Of a DNA stretch of 64,000 nucleotides, positions 1 to 10,866 are shown piece after piece. Source of the stretch: Tritrichomonas musculus (lineage: Eukaryota; Parabasalia; Tritrichomonadida; Tritrichomonadidae); the NCBI GenBank assembly GCA_039105265.1, contig JAPFFF010000018.1, positions 62,001 through 126,000 on the forward strand, read 5' to 3'. The position numbers and the translations under genes were made by a program. Numbering within the stretch: position 1 is the stretch's first letter; each line of letters starts with the position of its first letter. The notes under the pieces were generated by a model that saw only the letters and a list, made by a program, of their open reading frames with translations, did not search any database and was not told where the DNA came from.

Positions 1-583
1 AAATCGTTTGAAGTATTATATGCTTGATGAATTCATTCAATTGATTTGTTAAATGTAGGAAATAACAGTTCCTACAAAAACAAATTGTGAAAATTTTAAA
101 CGTTCATGTTTTATTCAATTGAATGTAATTAACTTTTCAAATTACATTCAAATATCGGAGATATAAACAGTATTTGGCTATAATTTTTCAAAATAAAATA
201 AATGACAAAAAAAGCAAAAAACATAATTAATAGAACATGATGTGCTAGGAGATAATACAAATAAAATGTTCCTTCATTACTACGACTTTTCATTTATGAA
301 TAATAAAAAACATAAATATACTCAAAAAAAAATTGGTATAAGCATAATTTTTTTACATAATTAGATTAGAAATTACATAATGCTTTTAATAAATTGTTCT
401 AGTTTTAATTAGTTATTTATATTTATTTAAAACACGTCCAATAAAAATGATATAAATTGAAAAAATTGAATTTATTATTTTTTTCAAAGTTATCTTTCTT
501 TCAAAATCCAACCACATTTTTTCAAAAATTTGAATTAAATAAAACAAACAATAAAATTTAAAATTTTAAGAAGTATTATTAAA
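1..583. other. AT-rich upstream region, no gene seen
   Basis: Very AT-rich sequence before the kinase gene, with no convincing open frame, RNA gene or repeat pair. It probably holds the promoter of the kinase, but I could not pick out a clear trichomonad initiator motif close to the ATG. Confidence 0.6.
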
Positions 584-2077
584 ATGAGCGACAACTCGCT
601 TGCTCATCTTGAATCTAGGTTTTTATTTAGATCTTGTGAAAATAAAGACGTTCAAAAGACAAAATTATGCTTTTTAACTGATTCAAACCTTATAATTCGT
701 GACGATGAGAATTCAGATCCTGATTATGTGCTTGATTTCTTATCAATTGAAGAAGTTATTGATACATCAGATGGATCAACTTTTTCTTTTGCCATCAGAC
801 TCTCTGATTCAAACCTTTCTGAATCATCTCAGAAATCAAACAATAGTAGTAGCAACAATATTAGTATCAAAGACGCTAGTGATAGTAGTATGAGTTCAAA
901 TACAGAAAATTGTAATTCAAGTCGTAATTTCCGTGTTTTTAGTTTTACTGCATCTGATTTGACAACAGTTAGACGATGGTTAACTGCTCTTCGTAGTGGA
1001 TTAAGTCAAAATAAGGTCAATGATAATGATGGAATTAATTCTCATTCCAATCTTTCTCTCAAAGATTTTCAACTTCTTTCTGTAATTGGCCGAGGTTTTT
1101 CCGGAGAAGTTATATTGGGAAGATACATTCCTACTGGTAAATTAGTTGCTTTAAAATCTATTCCAAAAGAAGGTATTCAAAGTTCAAATTGCATAAAACA
1201 TGCTTTTGCTGAGAGAAATATATTGATGCAAGCATCTACACCATTTATTACAAGACTTTTGTCAACATTTCAAACCAGTGATTCTCTTTTCTTCGTTCTT
1301 GAATTTGTACGAGGTGGAGATCTTGGAAAATACATCTCGAGTGGTAAAGTTTTTTCTGAATACCAAATTAGAGTTTATTTAGCAGAAATTGCTGTTGCTC
1401 TTTCCCACTTGCATAAATTAGGAATTGTTTTCAGAGATTTGAAACCTGGAAACATCTTAATTGATTCAAAAGGACACCTTAAACTTACTGATTTTGGACT
1501 TGCTAAATATCTTCTTGTTGATGATCATGCATCATCTTTATGCGGAACCCATGAATATCTTGCTCCAGAAATGATAAAAGGCGCCAATTACAATTTTGCA
1601 GTTGACTGGTGGGCATATGGTGTTGTTGCATATCAACTTCTTGAAGGTGTCCTTCCATTCGAATCACCTAATTTAAACAAACTATATGAAAGAATTGTTA
1701 GAAGCCCTCTTCGATTTTGGAAACCTGTCCCAAATGATGCAAAGAATTTGATTCAAGGACTTCTTCAAAAAAATCCAGAAAAGAGACTTGGATGCTCAGA
1801 AAATGGAGAAGGTGAAATATTTGATCACCCATATTTCCATGAAATTGATTGGGAAAAAATTAAGCGAAAAGAATATACTATGGAATTTATTCCAGAACTT
1901 TCAAAAGAACAAATGATGCAATATTTTGATGGAGCTAAAACTATTGAAGATGAAGATGGCAGTTTGTTCTTAAGCTGCTCAGCGAGTAATGAGACCCACG
2001 TGCCAGGGTTTAGTTACGCCGGACAAGGTCTCGAATCACCAACAAGTGAATTTAGTGGACCGGTTTACAATGCCTAA
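584..2077 (+). CDS. PH-AGC serine/threonine kinase, Akt-like
   Basis: A 497-residue protein kinase of the AGC group, expected to phosphorylate Ser/Thr downstream of membrane lipid signals. Residues 8-140 look like a pleckstrin-homology domain (ends RRWLTALRSG), interrupted around residues 78-115 by a Ser/Asn-rich insert. The kinase domain spans about 160-420: glycine loop GRGFSGEV (about 168-175), ATP-binding Lys191 in ALKS, catalytic RDLKPGN with Asp285, DFG at 303-305, and CGTHEYLAPE from Cys320. Ser318 sits where Akt has its PDK1-phosphorylated Thr. The tail ends in a hydrophobic-motif-like VPGFSY with Ser477 at the Akt Ser473 position. Length is close to human Akt (about 480). The order PH, kinase, hydrophobic tail supports Akt rather than PKA or S6K. 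No intron is needed. Confidence 0.9.
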   Translation: MSDNSLAHLESRFLFRSCENKDVQKTKLCFLTDSNLIIRDDENSDPDYVLDFLSIEEVIDTSDGSTFSFAIRLSDSNLSESSQKSNNSSSNNISIKDASDSSMSSNTENCNSSRNFRVFSFTASDLTTVRRWLTALRSGLSQNKVNDNDGINSHSNLSLKDFQLLSVIGRGFSGEVILGRYIPTGKLVALKSIPKEGIQSSNCIKHAFAERNILMQASTPFITRLLSTFQTSDSLFFVLEFVRGGDLGKYISSGKVFSEYQIRVYLAEIAVALSHLHKLGIVFRDLKPGNILIDSKGHLKLTDFGLAKYLLVDDHASSLCGTHEYLAPEMIKGANYNFAVDWWAYGVVAYQLLEGVLPFESPNLNKLYERIVRSPLRFWKPVPNDAKNLIQGLLQKNPEKRLGCSENGEGEIFDHPYFHEIDWEKIKRKEYTMEFIPELSKEQMMQYFDGAKTIEDEDGSLFLSCSASNETHVPGFSYAGQGLESPTSEFSGPVYNA

Positions 2078-2546
2078 TTATGATTATAATATATTATTTA
2101 TTTTTTATAAATAAAAAAAACTTTATGTTTACTTTTTTGAGTTAACATTTCCTATGAATATGACTATAACAACAAAATATTATTAATAACTTTTACATCT
2201 GAAAAAAGAAATATGAAATTATAAATAACACCAACAAAAAAAAAAAAAAAAAAAAAAAAAAACACCAACTATTTATTTGAATCATATATTTATAAAATTA
2301 AACAAAAAACGAAATAACAAAGAAAAAAAAAAAAAAGTAAAAAATATCAATAATCCTTATTGATATCATTTGAAACAATTTTATATGGTGCAGAAAAAGA
2401 ATTTTCTTCAATATAAGTCCTTTTTGTTTCTAATTGCAATTTTAGAAGGATTCTAAAGGATACAATTAGATATAATATATAGTATTTAATAACAAATCTC
2501 TTCAAATAGTGAAAACATATTTTCTAGAACTTTAAGAAACATTACT
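2078..2546. other. Intergenic spacer with long poly-A run
   Basis: Spacer between the convergent 3' ends of the kinase gene and the dynein-light-chain-like gene. It holds a 27-base pure A run (2236-2262) bounded by an 8-bp direct repeat ACACCAAC (2228-2235 and 2262-2269), and no gene. Confidence 0.6.
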
Positions 2547-4862
2547 CTAATATTCATCTGTGTACTCGATACTGACTGATAAAAGAAGTTCGTAAAATTC
2601 TCTTTGTGCTACTTCAGTGAAAAATCCAATTTTCTTAGTTTCAATTGCTTGCTCTAATTTTGCTTTAGCAGCACAAATTTGCTTACATAAAGTGTCATCA
2701 TCTTTTCTTGCTTTCTCAAGCAAATTTGTAATTTCAGGCATATGAAAAGCAAGTTCTTGCCTGAGAAAGCCGAAAGAATCTTCAAGATGAAATTCTGGAT
2801 TATAATTGACACGATCAAAATTGAACGGAACAAGTAAACCATGATCATGCATTCCATTAATGAAAGTTTGGAATGACATTGATTTTGAAACAGTACCTTG
2901 AATGATTTCTCTCATCATTACTGGATAAAGACGGAAATCAAGCTTCTTTGCTGAAAACATTGATAGAGTTTGAAATTGACCAAATGAGAGAATTCCTCCA
3001 TATTGAGCAGCATCCATTTCAAACTGCTCTTTTAATTGTTCTGAAATTCGATTTTCTTCCATTTGATAGATTTCTATTAAATATTCAATTATATCATCAG
3101 CACAAACAGTTGAATCAGGCTCAAGTTGAAATTTCTCTTTGACTTGATTCAAATACTTTTCTGCTGTATCATTGTCGCTTATAACAAATAATACTTTTTT
3201 GGCGAGTTCACAGGCAAGTGAACCATTTAAAGGTGAAAATTCCATTGTATCTTCATTAATGACATCTTTGAATAAGACATTAGATTGAGTGTTCGAAACT
3301 AGGAAAGAACCTATACAAAAACAATAAAAGTCAAGATATGTTGAGTCAAGATATGCTGGCTCAGCATCTATAAATCTGAGAAAAGTTCGACATCTTGTAT
3401 TTCCCGAGTTGCTAAGACCTCTAACAGTTTCGATCAAATCAAATAAAGTTTCCGTTGCCATTTGAGGAAGACCAAATATCAACAGAAAATGTTCATAAAT
3501 GAAATCTAAAAAATGAGTTCTTTCTCCTCCATATTCATAAGACAAATTTTGTTCACTAAGAAGAGTGAGGCGTAATGAATATATATGGGATAAACATGAC
3601 ATCGTCCATTCAATTGTTCGAATTTTACCTGTATAAGATGGTGATAATGCTTTCTCAAAAAACGCTGGGAAAAGATCACGTGTATTTTTTGATGGCTTTC
3701 TTTCTTGATCAACTAAGTGAGCTATATCGTCCAGTGTTGCTAAGACGTCATACATAGATGGTATTTTTTTGCGCATTTGCTGCCTAAGTTGATGAACTCG
3801 GTCTGAAATTTGCTGTGGCGTAATATCTTCTTTCTTTGATGCTTCTTCGGTTTCTACTTCTGCTTTTTCGGGTTCAACATTCTTTGTATCTGAATTTTCA
3901 TTTTCTTTTTGTTCTGTGCTGCTATTTTCAAGTCTCTCTTTGAGCTGATTAATCTGTATAAGAAGACTACGCTTGTTTTTAACTTGGAGATCGAGCTTTT
4001 TCCTCATATTTGCAAATTTTGTTTCTTCTTTTTCTCTTGAATTAGACCATCTTTCTTGATCATCTCTATATTGCTGCGAAATTTGCTTTAATTTAGCTTG
4101 AGAAGCCTCAAGTTCACTCTTTAATGCTGTAGTTCGTTCTTTGTGACAATTGATAAGGTAATCTTTTTCTTCTTGATGTAGCTGAATAACTCTTTGAAAA
4201 AGAGCTTGATACCGCTTCCAAATTGAGGCAAGTAGTTTTGCTCTTTCTGGACAATCAACTGAGACTTCTCGACATAGTTCGTCATATGCAATAGTAAACC
4301 AATGACGAGCATTTTTAGCGAGTTCAAATGGATCTGTTGATGTTTTTTGATTTTCAGTAAGCATTTGATTGAGCCATTTACCAAGATTTTGAACTTCTTC
4401 TCTTGAATTTGCATTTTCACTTGGAAAAACTGTTGTATGCCATGTTTTTTTGTCAACATTTAAAGTTCCTGTTTCAGGTCGAAGTGGAGTTGGTGTCATT
4501 ACTTCCCTAATAAATTCTGGTGGAATAAAACTTTTCCCTGGATTTGTTGTTTTATGGTCAGATATATGAGAAAGATCTGCTGTTTTAATTGAAGCGTATC
4601 CTTTTGATGTTGTTTTTGGACGTGATGGTGTTGAACGACTTTCATTAAAAGAAACACGCATTGATTGATTTTTTGATGGCGTATAATTTTCTGGAACGTT
4701 AAAGGTGACAGTTAATGGCCGTTTGGAAGGAGAATTCTCGTTTTTTTCTGATTCATTTTTTTCATCTTCATCTGCTTTATTAGGTAATTCACTTTTTTGC
4801 TCGTCTTCAATTTGCTTACTATCTTCTATTTTTGGCGGATCTTGCGGCACTTCTTCAGTCAT
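2547..4862 (-). CDS. Axonemal dynein light chain (p28) domain protein, AXDND1-like
   Basis: A 771-residue protein. Residues 1-50 are acidic and disordered. From about 150 to 315 lies a segment resembling the p28/DNALI1 inner-arm dynein light chain family: the stretch YDELCREVSVDCPERAKLL (from about residue 194) matches the family signature (F/Y)DEL.RQVT..C.ERG.LL, and is followed by a long coiled coil (about 225-320). Single-domain p28 proteins are about 250 residues, so the long extension fits AXDND1-type proteins better. The carboxyl half (about 370-771) is probably helical and unrecognised. Trichomonads have flagella, so an axonemal role is plausible, but function is inferred from the domain only. 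The ATG is the first in frame. Confidence 0.7.
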   Translation of the reverse strand: MTEEVPQDPPKIEDSKQIEDEQKSELPNKADEDEKNESEKNENSPSKRPLTVTFNVPENYTPSKNQSMRVSFNESRSTPSRPKTTSKGYASIKTADLSHISDHKTTNPGKSFIPPEFIREVMTPTPLRPETGTLNVDKKTWHTTVFPSENANSREEVQNLGKWLNQMLTENQKTSTDPFELAKNARHWFTIAYDELCREVSVDCPERAKLLASIWKRYQALFQRVIQLHQEEKDYLINCHKERTTALKSELEASQAKLKQISQQYRDDQERWSNSREKEETKFANMRKKLDLQVKNKRSLLIQINQLKERLENSSTEQKENENSDTKNVEPEKAEVETEEASKKEDITPQQISDRVHQLRQQMRKKIPSMYDVLATLDDIAHLVDQERKPSKNTRDLFPAFFEKALSPSYTGKIRTIEWTMSCLSHIYSLRLTLLSEQNLSYEYGGERTHFLDFIYEHFLLIFGLPQMATETLFDLIETVRGLSNSGNTRCRTFLRFIDAEPAYLDSTYLDFYCFCIGSFLVSNTQSNVLFKDVINEDTMEFSPLNGSLACELAKKVLFVISDNDTAEKYLNQVKEKFQLEPDSTVCADDIIEYLIEIYQMEENRISEQLKEQFEMDAAQYGGILSFGQFQTLSMFSAKKLDFRLYPVMMREIIQGTVSKSMSFQTFINGMHDHGLLVPFNFDRVNYNPEFHLEDSFGFLRQELAFHMPEITNLLEKARKDDDTLCKQICAAKAKLEQAIETKKIGFFTEVAQREFYELLLSVSIEYTDEY

Positions 4863-5012
4863 TTTGCTTTTTCACTTTAATTGATAAATCAAAGCAAAAT
4901 GTAAAAAAAAAAAACTCGTTAATTAATTTGAATTTACTATTTTTCAATTGATATTTGGCTTATTTTTTTAAAGATTGAAAAAAAAATTAAGTTTATGAAA
5001 AAAGATATATCT

Positions 5013-8000
5013 TTATGCTAATGGATTTTGGTTATTCTTATTTTCAGCTAGAATTTGGGTCATTTCAATAAGCGGAAATGCTTCTTCAATCCTTTCATAT
5101 TCAAGAGGTCGGATATACTTGGGGAAAAGTGTTGCAAGATAAATAAGTGCATCAAGTGTTTCACTAGAATTAGGAGTTTGGCTTCTCAAAGTATAAACTG
5201 ATGAAAACGCCAAAAAGAATTCTTTAAGGCCGTACTTAACAGAATTACCATCAAAACAGCTAAACAAGACATTTGCGCAATCAATTATTGCTCCCATTGC
5301 CATAGGGAAGAGATGAGCGTTTCTATCAATAGCATCAATATTTTGATGACACTTAATATTATTAAACTGATCATCTAACAACATCAATGACATATAAAAG
5401 CAAAAAGCACTAAAATTAGAATGCTGCTGCAAATTCTTCTTTTGAATTATTGGTCGAACAAAAGCAAATTCATCATCAACAGCCAAAAACAAGTTTCGTG
5501 ATCCTCCTCCACTTCCACCAAATAATTCAACAAGCATTCTTTCTTCAGATCTTAGTCTTACTACTCCTTCAGAACCTACTGAAAGAACATCCAAAGAGGA
5601 TTTGAGTCCTTGAGCAATAACATTCATAAACCCAGGCAAATTTTCTTCACATGAAAGTGCAGATTGGGATCTTAAAAGTCGTCGAATAACAACAACTGCT
5701 CCTAATTTTATTATTTCATCACAAATTGGTAGAATTTTTTCAATTTCTGATAAATTTGGTAATTCAGAAGTTTCTTTGAACTTTTGAAGGAAAGCTATAA
5801 CATCTGATGAATTATCTAAGAAATTCTGATATATGTTTATAATAGAATTGGAAATATGGTTTACCAGAACTATATCGAGATTAAAGACGAAATATGGCCC
5901 GAAATCATCAATAATATCTCTTAATGCAGCAGAAGACAAGCATTGGCTAGGAAAGAAGCCATTATTTGCTGTTTGATATAATATTGTCTGATACATCTTT
6001 TTATCCAAAAAGTCTTCCAAATAGTTTGAATATTGGGTGAACAATTTTTGATCAACAGATTTTAATAGACCAACATTACCATCAAATTTATTAAATTGCC
6101 GTAAAAAGTTGCAATCATATGGAATCATGACTTGGTTAAGGCGACTATTGTACATGACACGTTTGAAAGGAATATTAAAAATAGTAAAGCAAGGCCAAAA
6201 ATATTCTATAAGTGCATAATTGGCTTTTTTAATATCAGAAGCACTTAAATTTTGGATCTCTGAATCCCTAGATTGCTTCATTGAATGATATGCATAAATA
6301 GGAAGCTGTTTAATAAATTGACTCACAAGAGTATCTGATATTGATATTTGATTTTCCTTTTTTTTCGTCTTTAAAACACGATTGAATAAATCATAAATTT
6401 CAAAGTTATTTTTAATAAAGGCAGTTTGCCTCTCTTTTTTGACATCGCTCAAATTTTGATCATAAATTCTTACCAACGGAGCTTTAGATGCACCATTAGC
6501 TGCTTTTGATGAAAAAGTTGTTTCTAAAATTGGGGTTGATGTAAAAGAAGTGTTCATATATGGGAAAGCATTTGAAAGGATACTTTGACAATGCGATTGA
6601 ACCCTTGTTAATGTGAAATTTATCAAAAAATTGGCTTGTTCTACTACTGTTTGCTTAGCTTCATTTGAAATTGTTTTGTCATATTGAAGATATTCAAGGA
6701 TTCTGAGCAATGATCCATAATTATTAATTGATAAGTCTTTACCAATTTTACATCTTTCTGACACAATGCTTTTGGCGTAATTTGATAAAAATGAGAAGTT
6801 GCAATATGATGAATATGAATTTTCAACAAAACTGATATGCAATAATATTGTATTTAAATGCTCAAGAACGCAATTCACAAAGCCACAGGTTGAATTCTGC
6901 TTGTTTCTAGAAAAATAACATAATAACCTACCTGCATTAATATTAAAAGGCAAAAAACTGTATTTTTCACCAGAATCATATTTTTCAATATCAATTATTT
7001 TTAAACTCTCTGACATCCTAAGAAGTTCATTATATAAAATTGGTAAAAATCGAGACTTTTCATTTAGATTGTATTGTTCTAAATCAATTATTGGTAAAAG
7101 TTCATTTGATTGTGAATCTATCAATTGAAACCCTTTCATACCTTCAATTAAAAATTGAAGGTCATTTGTTGCCAAATTAAATAAGTAATAGCGTTTTATA
7201 TCATCATCTTTTGAGTTCATAAGATCAATCAAATCAGTGATTGTTGTTAAAAGCTCAAGAACATAATTAAATTCTGAGTTTGTAACTTGAGATATTGCAA
7301 CATCTGATTTATTCGATTTTAATGTATGATAAGTAAAATGTGATGCAATCTCATATATAGCATAATTTGTCAAAGAAATTAGTTTTACATAGTTATCCAT
7401 AACAAAATCAAAACTGAATTGTGCAAAATTCAAATAATCATTGAGCAAGAATAAAACATATTTTATTTTTTGAATATTGCTTTTTTGAAGATCATCTAAA
7501 ATTTGCTCTAATATATTTTCAGAAAATTCTGATTGAAAGAATATTGAGTAAAAAAATTTATCATCGAATTTATACAACAGGTTTGACGACAAGTAAATTG
7601 AGTTTGATTCAGAGAAAACTGAACGAGCAAGTGCTTGATTAGATTCTATTAAACCGTCAAAAATTTTGAATGTAATCTTAAACATATCTTGAATAACAGT
7701 ATAATTCATCATTATTATATATTCTAAAGATGGAAGCGTTGCTATTTTCGGTGGTTCGCAATAAAAAATAGAAAAATGCTCAAACGTATAATTATTATTA
7801 AAAGCAATAATCATGTTCGCTAATTCTGACATTATATTTTGAATGAAAAACTTAACAGGGCGTAAGCTTATAGAAATAAACATATCTTGATTATTCGTAC
7901 ATTCTATTGCTGTGAGCATTAGTTGTGCATCTTGATCTCTTGATTCTTTATTTGCAGCATATAATGATAGAATAATTTGTAAACAGGTGGGAAATTTGGA

Positions 8001-8417
8001 TAAAAAGAAAACAATTTTAGAAAAAATTACAATAAAATGACAAAAACGAATTGTTAATAATTGATTAGATTTAAAAGCTGTCGAAATTGCAATTTCTTTA
8101 TATTTTAATATTTGATTCTTGACGAATTGAAGATACTTCAAAAAATATATAATTGTTTTATTAATAAATTGAATTTGCTCATTTTCGATTACTTTCGCAG
8201 GAATATTCACTTTCGGCAAAGGATCAAGGCTTTGTATAGCAGTTTGAATTTTTTGAATGCTACTCACAAGCGATTTTTCTTTAAAAATTTTAGATATTTC
8301 GGATTCATCAGAAACATAAAGATATATATCGTTCATTTTACTCAAAATTATATTGATATGTTGGTAGCATATTTCTATTTCGTCAAACATTGATTTCATA
8401 TTGAAATTTTGCCACAT
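5013..8417 (-). CDS. NAP1/HEM-like subunit of the WAVE/SCAR complex
   Basis: From the first in-frame ATG (8415-8417) the protein has 1134 residues, very near the roughly 1128 of animal NCKAP1/Nap1. The frame is open about 43 codons further upstream but without an ATG, so a short upstream exon or a non-AUG start is possible. The recognisable part is the carboxyl third: a block with FGPYFVFNLD, then VNHISNSI, a hydrophobic LGAVVVIRRLL segment and PGFMNVIAQG follows the order and spacing of the Nap1 segment LGPYGMKFL, WHISSQV, IIGVILSFR, PFLVSSIED. Near the end, YGLKEFFLAFSS matches the Nap1 RLKEFLALASS segment. The whole protein is predicted helical, as in the HEM family. It would act with the CYFIP, WAVE, ABI and BRK1 subunits to control Arp2/3-driven actin. 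Similarity is remote, so the call is moderate. Confidence 0.6.
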   Translation of the reverse strand: MWQNFNMKSMFDEIEICYQHINIILSKMNDIYLYVSDESEISKIFKEKSLVSSIQKIQTAIQSLDPLPKVNIPAKVIENEQIQFINKTIIYFLKYLQFVKNQILKYKEIAISTAFKSNQLLTIRFCHFIVIFSKIVFFLSKFPTCLQIILSLYAANKESRDQDAQLMLTAIECTNNQDMFISISLRPVKFFIQNIMSELANMIIAFNNNYTFEHFSIFYCEPPKIATLPSLEYIIMMNYTVIQDMFKITFKIFDGLIESNQALARSVFSESNSIYLSSNLLYKFDDKFFYSIFFQSEFSENILEQILDDLQKSNIQKIKYVLFLLNDYLNFAQFSFDFVMDNYVKLISLTNYAIYEIASHFTYHTLKSNKSDVAISQVTNSEFNYVLELLTTITDLIDLMNSKDDDIKRYYLFNLATNDLQFLIEGMKGFQLIDSQSNELLPIIDLEQYNLNEKSRFLPILYNELLRMSESLKIIDIEKYDSGEKYSFLPFNINAGRLLCYFSRNKQNSTCGFVNCVLEHLNTILLHISFVENSYSSYCNFSFLSNYAKSIVSERCKIGKDLSINNYGSLLRILEYLQYDKTISNEAKQTVVEQANFLINFTLTRVQSHCQSILSNAFPYMNTSFTSTPILETTFSSKAANGASKAPLVRIYDQNLSDVKKERQTAFIKNNFEIYDLFNRVLKTKKKENQISISDTLVSQFIKQLPIYAYHSMKQSRDSEIQNLSASDIKKANYALIEYFWPCFTIFNIPFKRVMYNSRLNQVMIPYDCNFLRQFNKFDGNVGLLKSVDQKLFTQYSNYLEDFLDKKMYQTILYQTANNGFFPSQCLSSAALRDIIDDFGPYFVFNLDIVLVNHISNSIINIYQNFLDNSSDVIAFLQKFKETSELPNLSEIEKILPICDEIIKLGAVVVIRRLLRSQSALSCEENLPGFMNVIAQGLKSSLDVLSVGSEGVVRLRSEERMLVELFGGSGGGSRNLFLAVDDEFAFVRPIIQKKNLQQHSNFSAFCFYMSLMLLDDQFNNIKCHQNIDAIDRNAHLFPMAMGAIIDCANVLFSCFDGNSVKYGLKEFFLAFSSVYTLRSQTPNSSETLDALIYLATLFPKYIRPLEYERIEEAFPLIEMTQILAENKNNQNPLA

Positions 8418-9843
8418 TTTTAACGATTGGTAAAGGTGAATTATATTAAGCTTATTTGTACCAATAAGATGATGCACCACAGAAATAAAATTCAATTTTT
8501 TTTCAATGATTTCTATTTTATTGTTGTTCAAAATAAGAAAAATCAAATAAATGTAAGCGATAAAGTTTAAATCTACTTATAATTTAGCTGAATGACTGAT
8601 TCGTGAAAAAAATATAATTCTCAATATCTTTGATTTGAAAATATAATTCTTTGTTTTGAAAGGATATACAGCATTAGTAACAAGATCATATTAGCAATTT
8701 GCATTTTTGCGCCACAATTTTGATTTTCTTTCGTAAAAACAAGATCATCAAGTTGTTTTGATTGAAACAAAAAAATACTATTAATCATTATTTTATTTTT
8801 TTAATTTTATTAAATTATATATTGATATATTAATCAAAAATTTGTCGAGTTAAAATTAAGATATTAGCAAATAAATTTGCTTAATCATTTTTGACCAAAT
8901 ACTAATTCAAAAAAAAAAATTCAATTGTTCAGTACGTTAAAATTCTTAACGTACATACTGGTTTTTATTTTTTTTATGAAAATTTGAAGAAATCAAAAGC
9001 AAAAAAATCAATTATAGAAATATAATAGATCGAATAGATCCGATATTTGGAAATAAAGGATAGTTTGCTAAGCTTATTACTAGAATTCAGATAATCACAT
9101 ACAACTTGGAAAGAAATTTATATTATTAAATAATAGCATCATTATATTCATGTTTATTCATTGGTACTAGCTCATCTTCTACTGCAAAAAATGGAAAAAA
9201 TACCAATGAATAATGATGAATAAAAACAATTTTCAAGAAATTATAATTATTTTTAATAATTACTTTTGATTTTTAACATTTATTTGCTTTAATATTCTTT
9301 CTTATGGGTTTTCTTTTCAGAATCTTAAATCAATCATATTAATTTCCATAAATATATTAAAAATCAAGAGTTTTACTTTCAGAGGATTATTTTTAAATAT
9401 AAATTTCATTAATAAAAATCAATATTTCAATTAAATTAAGCCAAAAAAAATATTTTTTTTTTAATTTTTTATTTTGATGAATCATATTCAAAATATTGAA
9501 AAATAATTCAATTTTGAAATAAAAGTTTATTTGATGCATATATTAAATTTACTTCGACACAATAATTATTATATAGTTTATTTAATTTTAATTTAAAATA
9601 ATAAAAACAATAACAAAAATATGGAAGAATCTATAGACTATTTAGTTTTTGGGACATCCTCTTACCAATACACCAAATTCAATTCCGTATATCAAAATAC
9701 CAATTATAATACTGACCATTGAAAGAATTCATTATTCCAAATATATTTATATATGTTTTGGTAAAAACTTTGTTAAAATTTACTGGATTTCAAAGATTTT
9801 CTTTTGTTGAAAAAGAAAATCTAAACGTAAAATTTAGATTCTA
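8418..9843. other. Intergenic region with two inverted repeats
   Basis: About 1.4 kb between divergently read genes, so it should contain both promoters. No gene seen. It holds two clear inverted repeats: GTACGTTAA/TTAACGTAC (8932-8940 and 8946-8954), and TTATTCATTGGTA (9154-9166) with its complement at 9201-9213, flanked further out by CATCATTA (9138-9145) and TAATGATG (9211-9218). Confidence 0.55.
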
Positions 9844-10866
9844 ATGCAGTCAGATTCACAATCAGTAGATAATAGTAATCCACTTAATGATTTAACTAAG
9901 GAACTCGATATGCTTCAAAAAGAACGATTAAGAGCTATTGACTCATGTGAATTTTCAAAAGCACGAGCAATTGATGTTCATGTCGACCGTTTGAAAGAGA
10001 GAATCGATATTGCCAAACAAAGCACAAGACAAATTCAAAATGTTTTACAGTTTGAACTTAAAAAAGAAGAAATTCAACTTGATGCAATTAGAAGACAAAC
10101 CGAAGCAAGAGATAATATTTTTTCTATTAGACAAGAATTTCAAGAAAGACAAATGAAACTTCATAAATTGCATACAGATGCATTGACTCAAGTTGCAGAA
10201 GGATATTCTGCTGCACTTGAAATCGAATCTTTGCGTTTAAATCCAGTGTCAGAAACTATGGTACGCCAAGCAAAATTGAATGCCCAAGATAAAAGGTACG
10301 AAATCGCAGAAGCACTTTTCAATGAATCAAATATAATTCGCGAACAATCAACTCTCAGACGCCAGGAAGATGTTGATCTAACTTTCGAAAGTAAAAAAGC
10401 TCAACTTGATAAAAAACATATTAAAGAACTTGAATTATGCGCAGAAAAAGAAGAAACTGCTATTCGTGAAGTTGTAGAGCAGTTTCATAAATACATTAAT
10501 AAATATAAAAACATTCTTCATAAAACTGCTTATGAACTTCAACTTCAAATACAACCAGAAGATCTTGCATTTCTAGATGAATTTTCGCTTGATAATACAG
10601 AAATTCAGATCAATTCACCTGGCAAATCGCCATCCAAATCGCCAAGGACACCATCCAAATCACCTCGAACACCAAGATCAATTGCATCAAAACAATTAAC
10701 TCCTAGTTCTCTCAGAGAGAGGAATACTCCTTCTAGATCAAGAACATCTGGATCTAGAACTCAGACACCAATCTCACGCAAAGGAACACCAAATTCTACA
10801 TCAAAAAAACAACAGAAATTGTCACCAAGAACTGAATTTTTGGCATCACCATCTCCAAAAAAATAA
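9844..10866 (+). CDS. Coiled-coil protein with Ser/Pro/Lys/Arg-rich tail
   Basis: A 340-residue protein of unknown function. Residues 10-55 form a short helical hairpin (ELDMLQKERLRAIDSCEF, then ARAIDVHVDRLKERI) with the spacing of a UVR-like helical motif. Residues 55-240 are mostly charged coiled coil. Residues 260-340 are a basic disordered tail with repeated SPSKSPRTP-type units, which look like proline-directed kinase sites and resemble tails of microtubule- or DNA-binding proteins. No enzyme motif, membrane segment or signal peptide is visible. The ATG comes just after an AT-rich leader and is the first in frame. A cytoskeletal role is only a guess from composition. Confidence 0.75.
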   Translation: MQSDSQSVDNSNPLNDLTKELDMLQKERLRAIDSCEFSKARAIDVHVDRLKERIDIAKQSTRQIQNVLQFELKKEEIQLDAIRRQTEARDNIFSIRQEFQERQMKLHKLHTDALTQVAEGYSAALEIESLRLNPVSETMVRQAKLNAQDKRYEIAEALFNESNIIREQSTLRRQEDVDLTFESKKAQLDKKHIKELELCAEKEETAIREVVEQFHKYINKYKNILHKTAYELQLQIQPEDLAFLDEFSLDNTEIQINSPGKSPSKSPRTPSKSPRTPRSIASKQLTPSSLRERNTPSRSRTSGSRTQTPISRKGTPNSTSKKQQKLSPRTEFLASPSPKK

